Of a stretch of DNA of 64,000 nt, positions 12,373 to 26,128 are shown in pieces. Below the pieces are notes generated by a model. The model was given only the letters and a program-made list of their open reading frames with translations. It ran no database searches and was not told where the DNA came from. The stretch comes from Botryotinia globosa (taxonomy: Eukaryota; Ascomycota; Leotiomycetes; Helotiales; Sclerotiniaceae). Within the stretch, counting starts at the first letter, position 1. Every line of letters begins with the position of its first letter. A program made the translations under genes and the position numbers. The stretch is taken from contig RCSZ01000013.1 in assembly GCA_014898425.1 (NCBI GenBank), forward strand, positions 1,915,501-1,979,500. Direction: 5' to 3'.

Positions 12373-15300
12373 ATGTCTTACCCAGATTATCTTGATGACA
12401 TGGAATCTCAACTCGCCAGCTACTTAGGCGAAGATCCATCCACATTCTTATCCAATGAGAATCCGACTATTTCCGCTCCTGTAGACTCGCTAGAAGAGTC
12501 ATCATACGACCCGAATGAGCCCTTCACCTGGGACGATTTCCTCATGGAAGAGGGAATCGAAATGAATTCTCCTCCTGCCAGCACCTGGGAATGGGATCCA
12601 ACCCAGGCAGATTTCTATATGAATGAAACTGTTGCGCCTCCGACAATCGATGAACACTCTTCCGAAGAGTCTACGCAGCCAGCGAGACAAGAAGAAGAGA
12701 CTCGCACCAATATCGAAAGTCACAACACCAGTCAAGCACCTATTGCAACACCTTCCGAGCCTGAACCTCAACCGGAAGAAGACTTGAACATCCCTGACGA
12801 TGATTCTCTTTTCGGCGGCAGCACCTCTGACGACGTCGAAGTCCCCGAGATCAATGAGGGACATCAATTTGAGGCCACGGCGCAAGAAGCCAACAGCACC
12901 CCCGAGCTTGTGGGTTATTCACAACAACCTGGCGACAATGCTGCTTCTGCACCGATCATTTCAGGTGCAGGTCTCGACAACGTCAACGCGGATGACGACA
13001 ATGACTCCCTGTTTGGTGACGTTGATGATTCTGGACTCGGCGATGGCCCTCAGCCCCCAGAGAACAAATCGGCAAAAGGTGATAATACACCTCTTGACAC
13101 TTCGACAGATGGTGTCGACGACCTTTTTGGCTCCGAATTTGGAGCTGACTTTGAGGCGGAACTTGCGGCGGAACTTGAGGCTGAAATCAAGAAAGACAGC
13201 GCCAGTTCTGCAGCTCCCGCCGTTCCAAAGCACACTGGGCTGCACCTTCCAGAGCCTCCTCGGAAGGTGGCCAAATCTCAGGGTCTACATCTTCCAGACC
13301 CCCCACGTGCAATTGCTAATCCACAGGGATTGCACCTTGCAACTCCTCGGGATTTAGTTGCTCATCAAGGACTGTACCTTCCCGAGCCCCCACATGCAGT
13401 TGATAGCTCTCAGGGGCTAAATCTCCCTGTTGCTCCTCATGGAGTGGCCAACCCACAGGAGCTGCACCTACCAAGGCAATCTCCTGTGCCAGTTACGCAG
13501 CAGAGCAGAGTGGATACGTCGGTCCCAGAAGCGACTGAAGGCCAAGAGGATGAAGCTTCAACCAGACGCCGCAGGGTAAGAGCTAGCAGAATCCCGAGAT
13601 CGGACATGAGTCAACCCAAAGGTAGGGGACAAGCAGGCAGAGTCCTTACCCAACTTTCTGGACCAGCCCCCTCAAAATTGCCAGACACTGCACCAAGCTC
13701 ATCCTCTGGAACTAAAAATGCCGCTGAGAAAGTCACGCATTTGCCTCGATGGGCCTTTGGCAAGTACACTAGTTTTGGCAAACCTGTGGCTGGCGGCAGG
13801 TATCGAAAGCCTGATAACTCGGTACAGAACCCAATATCAGTTGAGGAGGAGCAGGAGCCTGTGGAGAACACCAATGAGCTGGCCAACACACAATCGCAGG
13901 ATACAGCTCAACCAGATACGAAAATGGTCGGTACAATTGACCTCACATCGGATGCTGGGGATGGCATGGCTGTGGAGGATAGCGTCCAAGAGAGTCAAAA
14001 TCCAAATCTTAATAGCGGTCAAGACTCTACTCGTCCTTTCGAGAACTTCCAGATCCCTGCCTCTGGCAATGATATGGAATTCACATATGGCGATGACCAA
14101 TTTTTGAATTCTCCTGGCGAACTGAACTTCCCACCGGTTAGGGATAATGCAGCGCCCGCTCCGGAACTACAGGCGTATCAGTTGCATAGTTCCGCAGCCC
14201 CGGATATCGCACCACCTGTCGCTCCTCAGTATGGGATTCCTTCTCCACCCAGAATGGTGGATTATTCGCTATATGGACAAGACCCATTGGCCAGAAGCTG
14301 CAGTGTTCATCCGGTACAAGTGCCTAATGCACAAGGTGCAGGCACATTCGTACCTCAGTCTCCATATACCATGGGGCAAGCCGGTGCACAGAATCATCAG
14401 CCCATTCTTGAGCCAATGCAATATGGCAACTATGGAGAAGGAATCCAGTATGGTCAAGGCGATGACATGGCTCAAGCCACCCCTGCAGACATCGGAGGCA
14501 GCCATTCCTTGGGACTGAACGACAGTCGTCCCACGAAGCGTCTCAGCCACGAACGTGCTGAGTATAGTGATCCTCGAGTCTTAATGACATACGGCGAGTT
14601 CAAGCAGATCTTTCCACAAGAACAAACACGTGGATGTTTCGAGGTCGTGATCCAGAACGAGAGGGCAGCAGACGCGGCAATAGTTGCCAGGGGAGGGATT
14701 CCTCCACAGAGGCCGACCATCCGGAAGTCGATCATTTGCACTTGGGACCAGGTGCAACGTCTTAATCGGTAAGTTTACTCGGAATATTTTCTAAGCCTTG
14801 ATGGATCTCTTGCTAACTGATGATTTTTAGAATCCGTGCTGCCAATGGCGAAAAGCTCTTCGAACCGAAGCCAAATGCCCACAAACGACCAGAGGCGTTC
14901 AAGGAGAGCTTGAGGAGAAAGAGACAAGGACGTGGTGAGATCTCAGAGTCTGAGGAATCCGATATGGAACCGGAGGCAAAGCGATTGAGACTCGCTCAGG
15001 AGCCAATGCTAATGGCGCAATCGTCTGGTGAACATAATGGAGAACGTAGTTCACAGATACGTCCAACTCAGCCTAATAATCCACAGGGATGGGCTGATGT
15101 ACCGCATTTTCTTCCCCGTCACGGGATTCCTCAAGCTCCCCATTCTCAAAACATGGGTCAAGCTCCGGCTATGCACATCTATCAGCCAGTGGCACAGTCT
15201 GCCAAGAGAAAGATGGTACCGGAGCAGCGGGAGAGATTTGAGTCCGTGGAGCACGAAACGGGGCCAACTGCCAAGCGACCGAGGAATGCCGCGCCATCTA

Positions 15301-16403
15301 GCCAGGCTATCGAGCCAAGGACTAACCACCCTATGGCTCAGCAATTTCAAGACTATGTCTCGGAGAGACAGTCTGAATACCTGAAGTTTCGAGTGCCTGA
15401 GTTAAGAAAGCTGTGCAACGATCGTGGGGTCAAACATCCCAATGTCAATGTCTTGACGAAAGGCGGTCTGGTGGGCGTTTTGGTAGGACAGGATGTAAGC
15501 CTCCATCCTGTTCATAGCCAAATGCATCATCAAGTCCAGGATAGAATCGCGACCGGCCGGGAAAATCCGACTCCTGGTGTTGGCAGAATGGGCAGAATGA
15601 ACCCACCAGCCGTTGCTGTTGATCGCACTCAGCAACAGATGAGAGCACAGAATCACTTGGGAATGCGACAGAATCGACCCGGGCCTAATTCTGGTCCTGT
15701 CAACAGCATGGGGAGCAGTCATGGTCAGCAAGGTCCGTTACTGTTCCGTCCGACTCCTAGCCACAACGCAAATCGCCCTAGATTTGTGGGGAATGGCAAC
15801 GCTGTTCAGACATCGAGAATTGTTGGTCGCGCCCAACAATTGCCGATGAGTGGGAACGTTCGTGGCATGGCCAATAATAATGGTCAACCGCCAGCCAATA
15901 CCAGACAGCCTGGTCATGTCTCTATGGCCATCCAAGACCGGGGAAATATGTATGCTCGATCACAAATACCGGTCAGCGTTCAGAATACTGGTCACAGCAA
16001 CAGCGGCATCCATCAAAATGTAAATGGAGGTCGCAATAACCGTACCAATGCCAACGCTTCGGTCCCAGCCTATGGTATCGCTGGTGATTTTGGTACTGGC
16101 ATTTATCCGCCAGCAATTGATGACCGTCGGAGAAAACCCAGGATTCAGGGTCAAGATGCGCCAGGCAGAGTTCCTCGAGGCAATCAGAGGACCATACCAC
16201 AGCCTGCGATGAGCTTTCCACAACCTGCGATGAACAATGCCGCAGGGAGATACACTAACGCCCAGCAGCCGATGCTTGGTAGTGCCAGTTCGTATCCTCA
16301 CGGGAATCACCCAGCCAATACTCTTGGCTCTCAAATACCAAGACCCGCTCACAGCGGAAACATGGGCGATGATCCCCGAAGGTTCATGCAGAACCATCCT
16401 TAG
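12373..16403 (+). CDS. Large disordered protein with GLHLP repeats and SAP-like segment
   Basis: Two exons, 12,373-14,768 and 14,831-16,403, are joined by a 62-nt intron (GTAAGT...TTTTAG, split Arg codon) to give 1,322 aa. The start ATG has the context AAG-ATG after a CAA-rich leader. The protein is mostly low-complexity and acidic, then Pro/Gln/Asn-rich. Residues ~289-372 hold about six degenerate 17-residue repeats of the type GLHLPxPPxxVAxxQ. Residues ~980-1,020 ('FRVPELRKLCNDRGV...') resemble a SAP DNA-binding helix-extended loop-helix, suggesting a nuclear or chromatin role (inference only). Past the TAG at 16,401 the same frame continues with the same composition through a TAA (16,503) to a TGA (16,551). 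The present end therefore looks like a premature stop. No enzyme domain was recognised. Confidence 0.85.
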
Positions 16404-16553
16404 GGTGGCATTTACCCGGCTCCCATGCAAGGTCTTCCTCAGGGAGCCCGTCAACAGCATGCTGCAGGTCCAGGAGTCCAACAAACTCACTTTGGTCCGC
16501 CCTAAGGTTATCGATTCAATGGGCAACATCCTGGTCCGGCACCACGACGCTGA
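16404..16553 (+). pseudogene. In-frame 3' continuation of the preceding gene beyond two nonsense codons
   Basis: After the TAG at 16,401-16,403 the frame reads 33 codons of Gly/Pro/Gln-rich sequence (starting GGIYPAPMQGLPQG), then TAA at 16,503-16,505. It then reads 15 more codons (GYRFNGQHPGPAPRR) before TGA at 16,551. Composition matches the protein upstream. Both stops are one C-to-T transition from Gln (CAG, CAA). It is either a lost C-terminus or untranslated sequence that happens to look coding. Confidence 0.5.
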
Positions 16554-19500
16554 GCTAGAGGGGCCATAATATCGATTGGGAACGGATTATTTGCTGGCAA
16601 GAGATAGGACTGCAGGAAAGAGGATATGCGGGTTTTGAAAGACGTGGATGGTACATTTTGGTAATAGCTTTTAGTTAGAATTTTTGATACCCTATGTTCT
16701 TTATTGGAGCTGTGCTGAATTGTATACCCCATGTTGTCTTTGATGTTTGTGTGCTTGGGTCGGAAGAACTTATTATTAGGAACATGTACCAAGTAACACA
16801 TAAATTGTGGCTTATGGAAAGGAGCTTGATGATCCCAAATGAATGAATATCAATATCAATTTATGTCCTCATTAAGAAACCAAAAGTAATCTGGTGAATT
16901 AGTGCCATAGAAATCGGCGATTGTGAATGGTGATATGTTTTTGAAATGCTAATAGCTCGAAGTGGTGGTGATGTTGGTGACATAATCCGATCGTATTGAA
17001 TGTCCCATAATACTAAAAGCTCAATAGAGGTTATTCTGTACATACATATACATACCGAAAAGTCGTATCTTACCCTTGAAGCTGCCAGCGAAAGATTTCC
17101 CACAGATTGTTTGTTCGTGAGAAACTTATGACCGAATGGACTTACCTCTTTGTGCCAATGTTCATGCCAGAAGAGCATAGACACTCCTTCTCAAGTAGAG
17201 TAGCTTCGAATTCGTTCATGATAATGAATTATGTTAAGGTGACAACAAAAGCTGCATTTATTAATGTCAACCAAGCGATGTGAATATGCTTTCCTTTATG
17301 GTCGTGAGCCACAACAGTAATAATAAATGACTGAATATTAGTCCGAAAAAGAGCACGTGACCTTAATTTGAAAAAGTTGAATCAAGAAGTCGATGGGAAA
17401 CATCATTTCCATTGATCAACTTGAGGTTCAATAAAAATGGAATAGAGACCTTTGAAATATCGACGCATGATATCGTGGGTTTCTTTTCTCCCTGCTGCTT
17501 GATAGTTGCACTTTAAAAAAGAGTTGCTCTTTCTCGATCCTAGAAGCTGTTGACATGATAGTATTTATACAAAACCTAAGTATTCACGTGAATATAATAT
17601 ATCGAATATATGTATCCAGGTATATAGTGCATCGGCTGTATATACCCAGGTGTATATAATACATAGGCTACATGTATATGCAAAGGTCTACATGGCTCAA
17701 TACTGCATTTGGCCTCACTCCGAATGGCTGTGAAGCGAAATTCTCGGTTCAAAATAGTATGACAACAGTATCGAAGTAGACACTAGTAAGATCACAGTCA
17801 GACTAGATCAAATGATGGCCGAATTACTGATTAGCATTGGAATCTAAGTTGGAGAACATAAACACTAGCCTTTTCTTTCGCATAACGATTGCTCCTAATC
17901 TATTAGCCGAATTTTACAGGTGGACCTAGTTCAATGAACTTGTTTCTAAGACCTTCTATCAAACTCAAGCGAGCTCACGAGAAAGAGTTGCATAAAATTC
18001 TCTTTTTTCTCATACATCTCCAGCTTACATGTCCATATTACTACATTCCTTTTGGACACAAATCTCATCAGCCTGGTTTCTAAAAGGAGTAAGATCAACG
18101 AAACCGTCAATTTGCAGACTTCTCCACGTAAGCTTCACACCACTGTCATGTCTATTCGGCGATCTTTGAGAGGCTCTACCGCATCGAAGAACAGCTGATA
18201 ATAAATCAACTCCTGCGTATAGCTTATGGAAATCCAATCAGAAGAAGATCATTGCCGTTGAATTGGAGTGGCAATATCCACCAGATCATCCTGACCTGAG
18301 GCTGGACATTGTCAGCCGACGATACTACGCGACGTCGCCGAGCAAAAGCTTCAATTCAGTTCTAGTGAAGTAATAATGAGCGATTAAAAAAAGGAACTAG
18401 ATGATAACGAATCATGTCAGCGATATTAACCATGAAAGCTTATTTGTGCGGCGCTCCATGACGTTCAATTTCCTGATCGCATACTAGTAAAGTAGTCTGT
18501 CTATACTACGAATTCCGGAGATGAAAATGCGAATGATGAAACTGAAATCCATGACAGTAATGAGAAAGATAGTGAATGAATCAGTCATGTACGATAGTAG
18601 TATAGATGTCAAAAGATCGCAAATTCTCTTCCTTGGGAGCCTAGAAGACCATCCAGAAGGACTCAAAGCTTGCGCAGTCGTAGATCGTGAAGAGCTAGAA
18701 TGCTTCGACAATCAATGCGATTTTTGCGATCATTTCGTGTTTCTCATTTTCTGACCTCATTTATGAGTCGTTGTGATAGACAAAATGGCTACTGAACAGT
18801 CATATTAAGCCAGTAACCGCTCGTCATTGTACCGAAATATCGGTCTTCTCTTCTCCTTCCCAATCACCCGCACGAATGTAGAGAATGTCGATCAACACAT
18901 CAAACAATCTGTACGTAATCAGGTACCAAAAAATGTACCCGGTGATCTTGCACCGTTTCCACTCAAGTTCTCCAAGAAGCTCAGCCATGATCTAATCATT
19001 CACCTAAGAATTACTAGACCCCAGATTGCCCACTTTTTACCAGACGCTCTGAGCGATGTCGTCAGATCATAGAGCCACGGCTCATTCTTTCATCCTGTAG
19101 TCGCACATCTACTCAGATGAGCAATTTCCTTTCGTTCTTCGGCCCAGTCATCACATATAAATAAGCAAGCTCCCGATCAACACGGATGACTCGTGCATAT
19201 ATGGAGATAACTGGTGAGCAGCCGAGCAAGCCACTTAGCCATGTGATATATAACACTATAAAGCGGGACCAAGGCAACCAAATGATATCTAGCAAGAACA
19301 CTAAGTGATATTGCGACGAATGTTAAAATGAATGAATAATACTGGTGAGGATACGATGATGAATGCTACCTAGTTCAGCGACGCTAATTACGCCCCAGCG
19401 TTTCTCACAAAACCCATCGCTTTGTCGCCCCCATCTTCAACGTTTAATGATATGTCATTATAAGAATAGATACTTAATCCTGAAACTAATGAATTCCATG

Positions 19501-22500
19501 CCAAAATAGCGGTATCGGAAAGGAGTGACAACGCAAACGGAAAGTAGTGGGATCTGACCAAATATTACGAAAGATCGGTAAATTACCATTAGATTGGACA
19601 GAAACCCTTGAGGGGTAAGCATAAACATAAGCATGTAGTCTGCTACCCACGTGGATAAGTATGTGATTTGAAACGCATGCGGACATGCGATGCGTACTTG
19701 GGATGGACGCATTGATTGGCACATGAGATGCAAGGTGCCATGTTATCTGGGCAGCCGCAGGGCAGCTCACCTCGTACAAGGCATGGCTCTTTCAGCATGC
19801 TAGTAGAATGGAAATATTGGCTCTTTAGGTACGATATGGTATAGTATAACGTGAAATATGCGTGATTGCGGCACAGTGATAGCGTGAATAACAAGGTATG
19901 AAGCAAATTGTATGGCTGACAGGTTACCGACTGCGTGGTTCAGCAAGGTGCGTGCAGAAGGAATGCGTTTTAGATTGGAGATAAAAGCTGAAAAAGTAAG
20001 GTTAGTGTATATGCTAAGAAGGAACTTGTTCGTCAACGAATGAATCAATCAATCAATGAACATGTCCATATTTGGCCTGGTCGGGTAGATGTACTCGGCG
20101 AGCGCGAACAGATCAAGAACCTAAGATTTTTAAGTTTCCCGTCCCGTCCCGCCCCATTCCTCTCCTCGACCTCCACCTCCACATCTACACATGTTTCATT
20201 TCAGAACACAACACACTTATTTTCGTATCTAAATATCTTTCTCGACTAGGTCAATCACCTGATCAGACCTTCATGCACAAAAGCAAAACATCTTTCCCGT
20301 ATAATCAGAATCGGAAGTCGGAGCTGAACCTGACTTGGGTAATGTGACACGAAAACTAGGGACATTCCGGGGTGCCAAGAGTCCTGATGTACAGACCCGT
20401 GAATCACTGATGTACTTCACACAAACGGACGGGCTGATGGACTATCAGGTTGTGATACAAGAGTGACAAGAAGAGAGATATCACATTATTACGGAGGATT
20501 AGTATGAAGTCTGTACGCGTCTTGACTCTTGACACAGGTGGTCTTGTCGCTTGTGTAATCGGTTTTGCATGACCACCAGTGGACGGACCTAAATGCCATC
20601 GATGCAAGTGAGTATATATTTCCTTTTTTCTTGCGTTTCTTGGAGTGCAGTTTGGAGTGCATGCATGCCGGTACATACCTGGACTTTTTCTTTTCTTCCT
20701 TTCTACTCTGCACATAATACATATGCGCTGCAGCCGCATCACAGAGATCCAAAACGTGGCAGCCCAATATCTAACCAAACCCAAGCCTTGTCCAAGAACG
20801 CCTTTCCTAGCAAACAGCTGATTGTGGAACTAAAGGTTCACTGACTCAAGACCGTCTCTCTCCCTCCAGTATCCTCGAAAAGTATGATTCGGGTAATTGA
20901 CGAATGCTCGAATAGTTTGACTGGATTTAATGATTAATCGCCATTAAAGTTTTTTTTGTAAATTGACTGCATTAGTTTCTCGGAGAGATTTAGGATGTTT
21001 GTTCAATAGGGTGGGGGTGGCTCTGATTATTACCTATGGTGGGAACTTGGAAAGCTCGTACTCCGTAGTGGAATGAGAAGTGCCGCTAGGTTCATGGGAG
21101 TAGAATCCATATACAGGGAAGAGTTTGTAGCGGAAGAGTAGATGAAGAAGGATTATCGAAGGGGGTGAAGTTGGGATGAGGTTACACAAGATTTTTCATC
21201 TCCATGCGATCATGGATATCTTTGAAGAATTTTGAAGTAATCGTTCGAGTAGTCAGTCGTATAATGAATATTATGTGCAAAGATACCACCTTGGCAACAA
21301 GGTTCACCGGTGGTTCTCAATGAAGGGGCTCATTCTATTCCACATTGAAAACAACCACCGACCTAGAAATTGACATCAATTTAATCCTTCATTCCTCCAA
21401 AACCTGCCTCGGCATTCACGTCAATCGAACGTTGCAGGTGACACTAATTCTTTCCAAAGTAATTAATGACAATTCTTCTGCATCTCATCTCATCACATTC
21501 GGCATTCGGTACTCACTGAAAATTTCGCTTGATAACCTTACTCCCTCATTTGAGTATTCGTCGTAAATAAGCCAATGTCAATACCTACCTATCAAACAAT
21601 AAAACAGATCTAGATTGTGTTTCCCGGTCTAAAAAATTCTAATTGATGAAATTTCACTTGTCATACGTAGTCGGAGGGTATGTTGAAGATCATTAAAGTG
21701 TAAATATCGGGATTCGCAGCTTCGCATCACAAGGCGTGCAGTAACCAGGGAAGAACCTTTTCGCGGAATGCAGCTGGCCTTGGTATTTAGAGCGAGTGGC
21801 GCATTCGTGGAATTAGAGTCCGCCAGAAGCGAAAGTCGAATTTGCGATCTGTTCTTTGGTGAATTAGTTCTGTGGTGGAGATGTGTATTAAAATATGGAC
21901 ACACGAACAGAAAAACAGGCATGATCCTTCAGATGTTTTTCACAAAGCAGCGGTTCTCTGGTTAGGTGAGCGGGAGATTGAAAGATGGGTAGAGAGGTGG
22001 TCGTCAACTGCAGGCCCGGCAGGATCAAGGACCTCGTACGCGCTCGTGATCTAAAATCCTGAACTGTTGTGTAAACGTACTTGATGAGTAATTTCAATGG
22101 GGAAGAGGGTGTTCAAGGACTTTACATGGCAAGATGTTTCCCAGGAAAGCTGACAACTTCATGGGAAATGGTAGTGGCCACCATGGAAAATTGGTGGGGG
22201 AAGTGGTAAATTTTAGGTGGAGGTAATGGGAAAAGGGTCGTATCTTTTGCACTCTAGCTTGTGCAATCGAAGTGCGGGCCGTAGATAGGCCGCGAGCAAT
22301 TTGAAGACGGAGAAGCAGAGGATGCAATAGAGCCGGAGAAGCTCGATCCCTCCCATATTCGCAAGGTAGGATATTTTGGAGTAGTTGATAAGCACGACGG
22401 GAGGTTCGGCCGAAGAAAGTTGTTCAAGATTGTGCCCTATAGCACGAACCGAGGTTCTAGGGATGAAGATTTGAGGGGTCGACGAGGTAGACGCAGGCAA

Positions 22501-22990
22501 AAGATGGAGTACTAAAATGGAAATCTGCAAGGAGTGACACTTTTTGGTACGTGTGCGCAAGTATAGACGGGCAGTTGGAGGTCTGCGAAGATTTGGGAAA
22601 TTTACAGAGTTGCAATTTTGAAATTTGAGGGGCAATGGCGGGAAGGTCTTTGCTTTCGATATGCGCGCGGAAGCTATCGGTTGAGGTTGTAATCGAGGAA
22701 GCTAGCGAACATTCAAAGGATTTGAAGCAGAGTAATGGATGGAAGAGAAAGACGCTCAATGGCATCAAGCCTCCGACTTGACATGAATAAAACATACATG
22801 AACAAGCAGGTGCAATCCACATAAAGTATCTGTACCTGCATACCCCTCATCTAGCGGTGAACAACCTCCTTTCTCGCCGAGCCTGTTTCTCTTCTCGAAT
22901 TTCTCGAAGGAATAAGGGGATCCTCAAATCTTCGTATCTGCTGCACTGCTCCTGCATTCGAATTTTCTAATCAAAGCAAATGTTCTATAG
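16554..22990. other. Gene-poor intergenic region
   Basis: Many short open frames occur on both strands, but none shows a recognisable domain, a convincing splice structure or a long uninterrupted frame. A stretch at about 18,500-18,760 is Asp/Glu/Asn-rich in one frame and stops quickly. It may be a gene remnant, but I cannot support a call. Confidence 0.5.
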
Positions 22991-23384
22991 TACAGCAAAA
23001 CCTCTTCATAAGGATCCCCTCTATAAGGATAACCTCTATTATCCTTATTTTTTTTAATACCCAAAACTTTTAGGGCTAAAAAACACCTGCATTCTTAAAA
23101 CCTTTTTATAAAAATATTCTTATATTTTTTGATTCCAAGATTATATATATTCTTATTAAATTAATAAAATTATCAGAATTAATTATTATATAATCGATTT
23201 TAATGAATTTTTATAAAAATAAAAAAAGTTACAAAATAATTATAAAATATGATCCGATTGGAATTAATTGGAAATAGATTATTATTGTATCAGGATTAAT
23301 TGGATACCTTTATATAAGCATATCTCTATATATCCTTAAAAATGACCACAAAAACCGGTATCCTTATGGAGATGTTTTGCTGTA
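22991..23384. mobile_element. Miniature inverted-repeat element, pogo/Fot1-like
   Basis: About 390 bp bounded by near-identical terminal inverted repeats. The left end begins CAGCAAAACCTCTTCATAAG, and the right end, reverse-complemented, begins CAGCAAAACATCTCCATAAG (18 of 20 matching). Both ends are flanked by TA, the expected target duplication for Tc1/mariner-pogo (Fot1) elements. The interior is very AT-rich, has no transposase ORF and looks RIP-mutated. It is therefore non-autonomous or an internally deleted, decayed copy. Confidence 0.8.
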
Positions 23385-25040
23385 TACACGAAAACAATAC
23401 AATTTAGATGATCTTTAGACGATATTCCACTCAGGTGCGCGCGTCAAAAAGATCCATAATTGTTGGTGACGAGATAAAGTTACCCCTGAAAAGAACCCTG
23501 GATTCGAAAGGAAGCACCCGATGATCGGACCCGTGGAGGAGCGCTTATGCAGGGTTTAAACTTGCTGGGTTGCCTGTTTTTGATTGATGGTAGGTAATAA
23601 TAAGTGGTATGAGCCTCCTTGGACAGGGCAGAAGTTGAGTTTGTTATGTGCAGAGTATGGAGACTGATTGGAGAAGGGACATGGGGCGATCATGAAATCA
23701 TCACTCGCTATCATTGAATGGATAAATTTCGCTGTCGTATCGCACTCGTCAGAGTACATATTCCGTCTGATACATAGCCGAACCAAAGTTCGACAGCTTC
23801 AGGATCTTCCGAATTTTTCATCGGGATGAGATGTGCTTGGGATTCATGTAGCGAAAGGAAGCTTCCGAGAGAATCTGAGTATGTAAATGGATAGGTATCA
23901 CATCTAGTGGGGAACAAACCGTTGCTTGGTCCGTGGTATTGGGATTATTAGGGGTTTGATTTGTTGTAATACGATTGGGGAAACGGCGAATTGTCAAAAG
24001 AACTTCTCCTCCTTTCTCTCGGTTTGGAATGAAACCGAATTCAAAAGAGAAGGGTCTTGATCCCCCGTCGAAACTGGCGGTGGGAGACCTGGAAGAAATT
24101 TCATTCAAAGTTTCAAAGATTTCCGAATCACTTCAATCAGATGATTTGGGAGGCGAATATGTTGTACAGATGCAATGAGAACTGCAATCAAAACTGCATC
24201 ATCTTATCCACCGTACTGAGGTGTTGCAAAGATTATCCTCTTCAATCTCGTGTATGTTGTCGAACTTGTTTATATATCTGAGACTGTGTAACGAATGTCG
24301 TTGACACTTCACAAAAGATGGCTTGAGAAGACGACCAATGTGAAGGCTTCATTTCCCATAATTCCAAGCATCAAGCTTCTATTAGACGTGACCCAAGTTT
24401 AATGAAGTTGTACAGCAGATCCAAAGCATTCAAAGCACGAGGACTAGGATGCGGGACGGGATATGGATCTTGCCTTTAGCATGATATATATACCCTCTGT
24501 AGATTGAGAGAAGATATGAATTGGATTAACCATGTTTGATGCGATTGTTCGTAGGGTTGTACCTGTGCCTATCCCCAGTTCGTCAACAGCAGATTTATTA
24601 GATTAGGTAGTTTCCGATGCGACCCCTTCATCGTTCCCGCTAAAATATATCCGCTCAGTGAGTGAAGTGAGTCGCTCGCTTGTTGATTCTCTTCCCCAAA
24701 ATTCCTTTTGATTGATTTATTGATCAAATAGTATAATGTGGAGACTAGAAGAGCGAGTGGTCTGTAAATACGATATCCCTCGACTGTGAGTCTGTGACGA
24801 AGATAGGATTTACCTGAAAAGAGTATTGAATCTAAGATCCATCTCAATTTGACTTGACTTGACTTGACATGACATATCTTTACCCGCAAAAACCACTCTT
24901 AAATTGGACTAGAAAGTTCTTCTGCTTCTTCTTTCGTAGCCCCTTGTCTCAGGAACACTTCTGTACGAGTGGCTTGAGTGGGTACAGAGAAGTGCAGGTG
25001 GAGACAGAATATCAAAAGGGACTTGGCAGTGAATTATATT
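23385..25040. other. Intergenic, no gene recognised
   Basis: Only short unsupported open frames are present. Nothing recognisable was seen on either strand. Confidence 0.5.
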
Positions 25041-25340
25041 ACATTTATATTTAATTCCAAATCATTAATTTTTTGATTCGGGTTTAATTTTCAATTATAT
25101 CTAAAATCTTTAAATCCTTTTAAATATTAGAAATTCATCAAATTAATAAAAAGTAAATAAAAGCTTTAAATATTGGATTGAAAAAAGGAACAATGTAATA
25201 TCTATTCAAATTATTTAAAACAATAATAAAATTTCTATAAAAATAGGATTGATATTAATTACCCAATTAGTATCGAAAGGCTTCCCTTTCTTAATCTGGA
25301 TATAATTTGTACCTTTCGAAATACCTAGGTAATATAAGGT
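25041..25340. repeat. AT-rich insertion-like patch
   Basis: A ~300-nt island of very AT-rich sequence sits in otherwise ordinary intergenic DNA, similar in character to the decayed block at 1-10,090. It is probably a fragment of a RIP-mutated element. I found no terminal repeats. Confidence 0.4.
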
Positions 25341-25670
25341 TATCCATAATTCTCTACCCAAAAAGGAATGACGGGGGTCATTTGTACTGTACGATACGAT
25401 TGAACTTAATTCATACATGACGACCAACTAAGAAATTCATCTAAAGATCCCGCTTCGTTTGGTGAATATCATCTCTCTCACCTATCTCTTCCGCACTCTT
25501 CTTCTTATACTACTTACTATCCCTAGGTACTTACCTACCATATCGAATGAATGATTCTATTCAACAAGCAAAAGGGATTCTGAATATTCAAACCAAAGGA
25601 ACCTGGAGGTTTACGGAACGGACAAGATTCTAATTCACCCACCCACCTTCCATCTACGATTCAATATAAT

Positions 25671-25722
25671 TACCTACCTACCTACCTACCTACCTACCTA
25701 CCTACCTACCTACCTACCTACC
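25671..25722. repeat. TACC tetranucleotide microsatellite
   Basis: Thirteen uninterrupted TACC units (52 nt). It lies about 400 bp upstream of the PH-domain gene, in a pyrimidine-rich stretch that may be its promoter or leader. Confidence 0.95.
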
Positions 25723-26128
25723 TGCCCATACTTCATCCTTGGATCTTTCAATATATTCTTAGCCTTGCCTTTCATTCTTCCCTCCTCTTACGATACGACG
25801 CAGTACAGACAGATCCTTTCGACAAGGGACTTCTAAAACTTTACGCGGATTCAATATTACGAAACTCAACATCATCAACACGGGTACTACACAACCACAA
25901 CATTACCCTTTCGACCTTCGACTTCGATTTCCATGTCCTTTCCTCTACTACAAGGACCATAACTTTGTCTTTGATCATCGTCAATACTCTTTCTCCAATA
26001 CTATGTTTTAATACGACTTTAATAATAATTTCCCGGAATTCGTCCAACGTTTTATCACAATCAATCATTCATACCCCTTCAAGGCTCCAGTTACATCGAC
26101 CTCTACGAAGCTAATCGTTCCAGCGAAG

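Noticed and set aside
20040..20850. Short plus-strand ORFs near 20 kb, including a 'KCHRC' stretch hinting at a zinc cluster
   Set aside because: The spacing does not match Zn2Cys6, and the frames stop quickly.
22213..22822. Overlapping minus-strand ORFs of 121-140 aa
   Set aside because: No recognisable domain. They look like chance open frames in a purine-biased region.
25841..26068. Minus-strand 75-aa ORF upstream of the PH-domain gene
   Set aside because: The region is open in several frames on both strands because of base bias, and it lies in the probable leader of the plus-strand gene.
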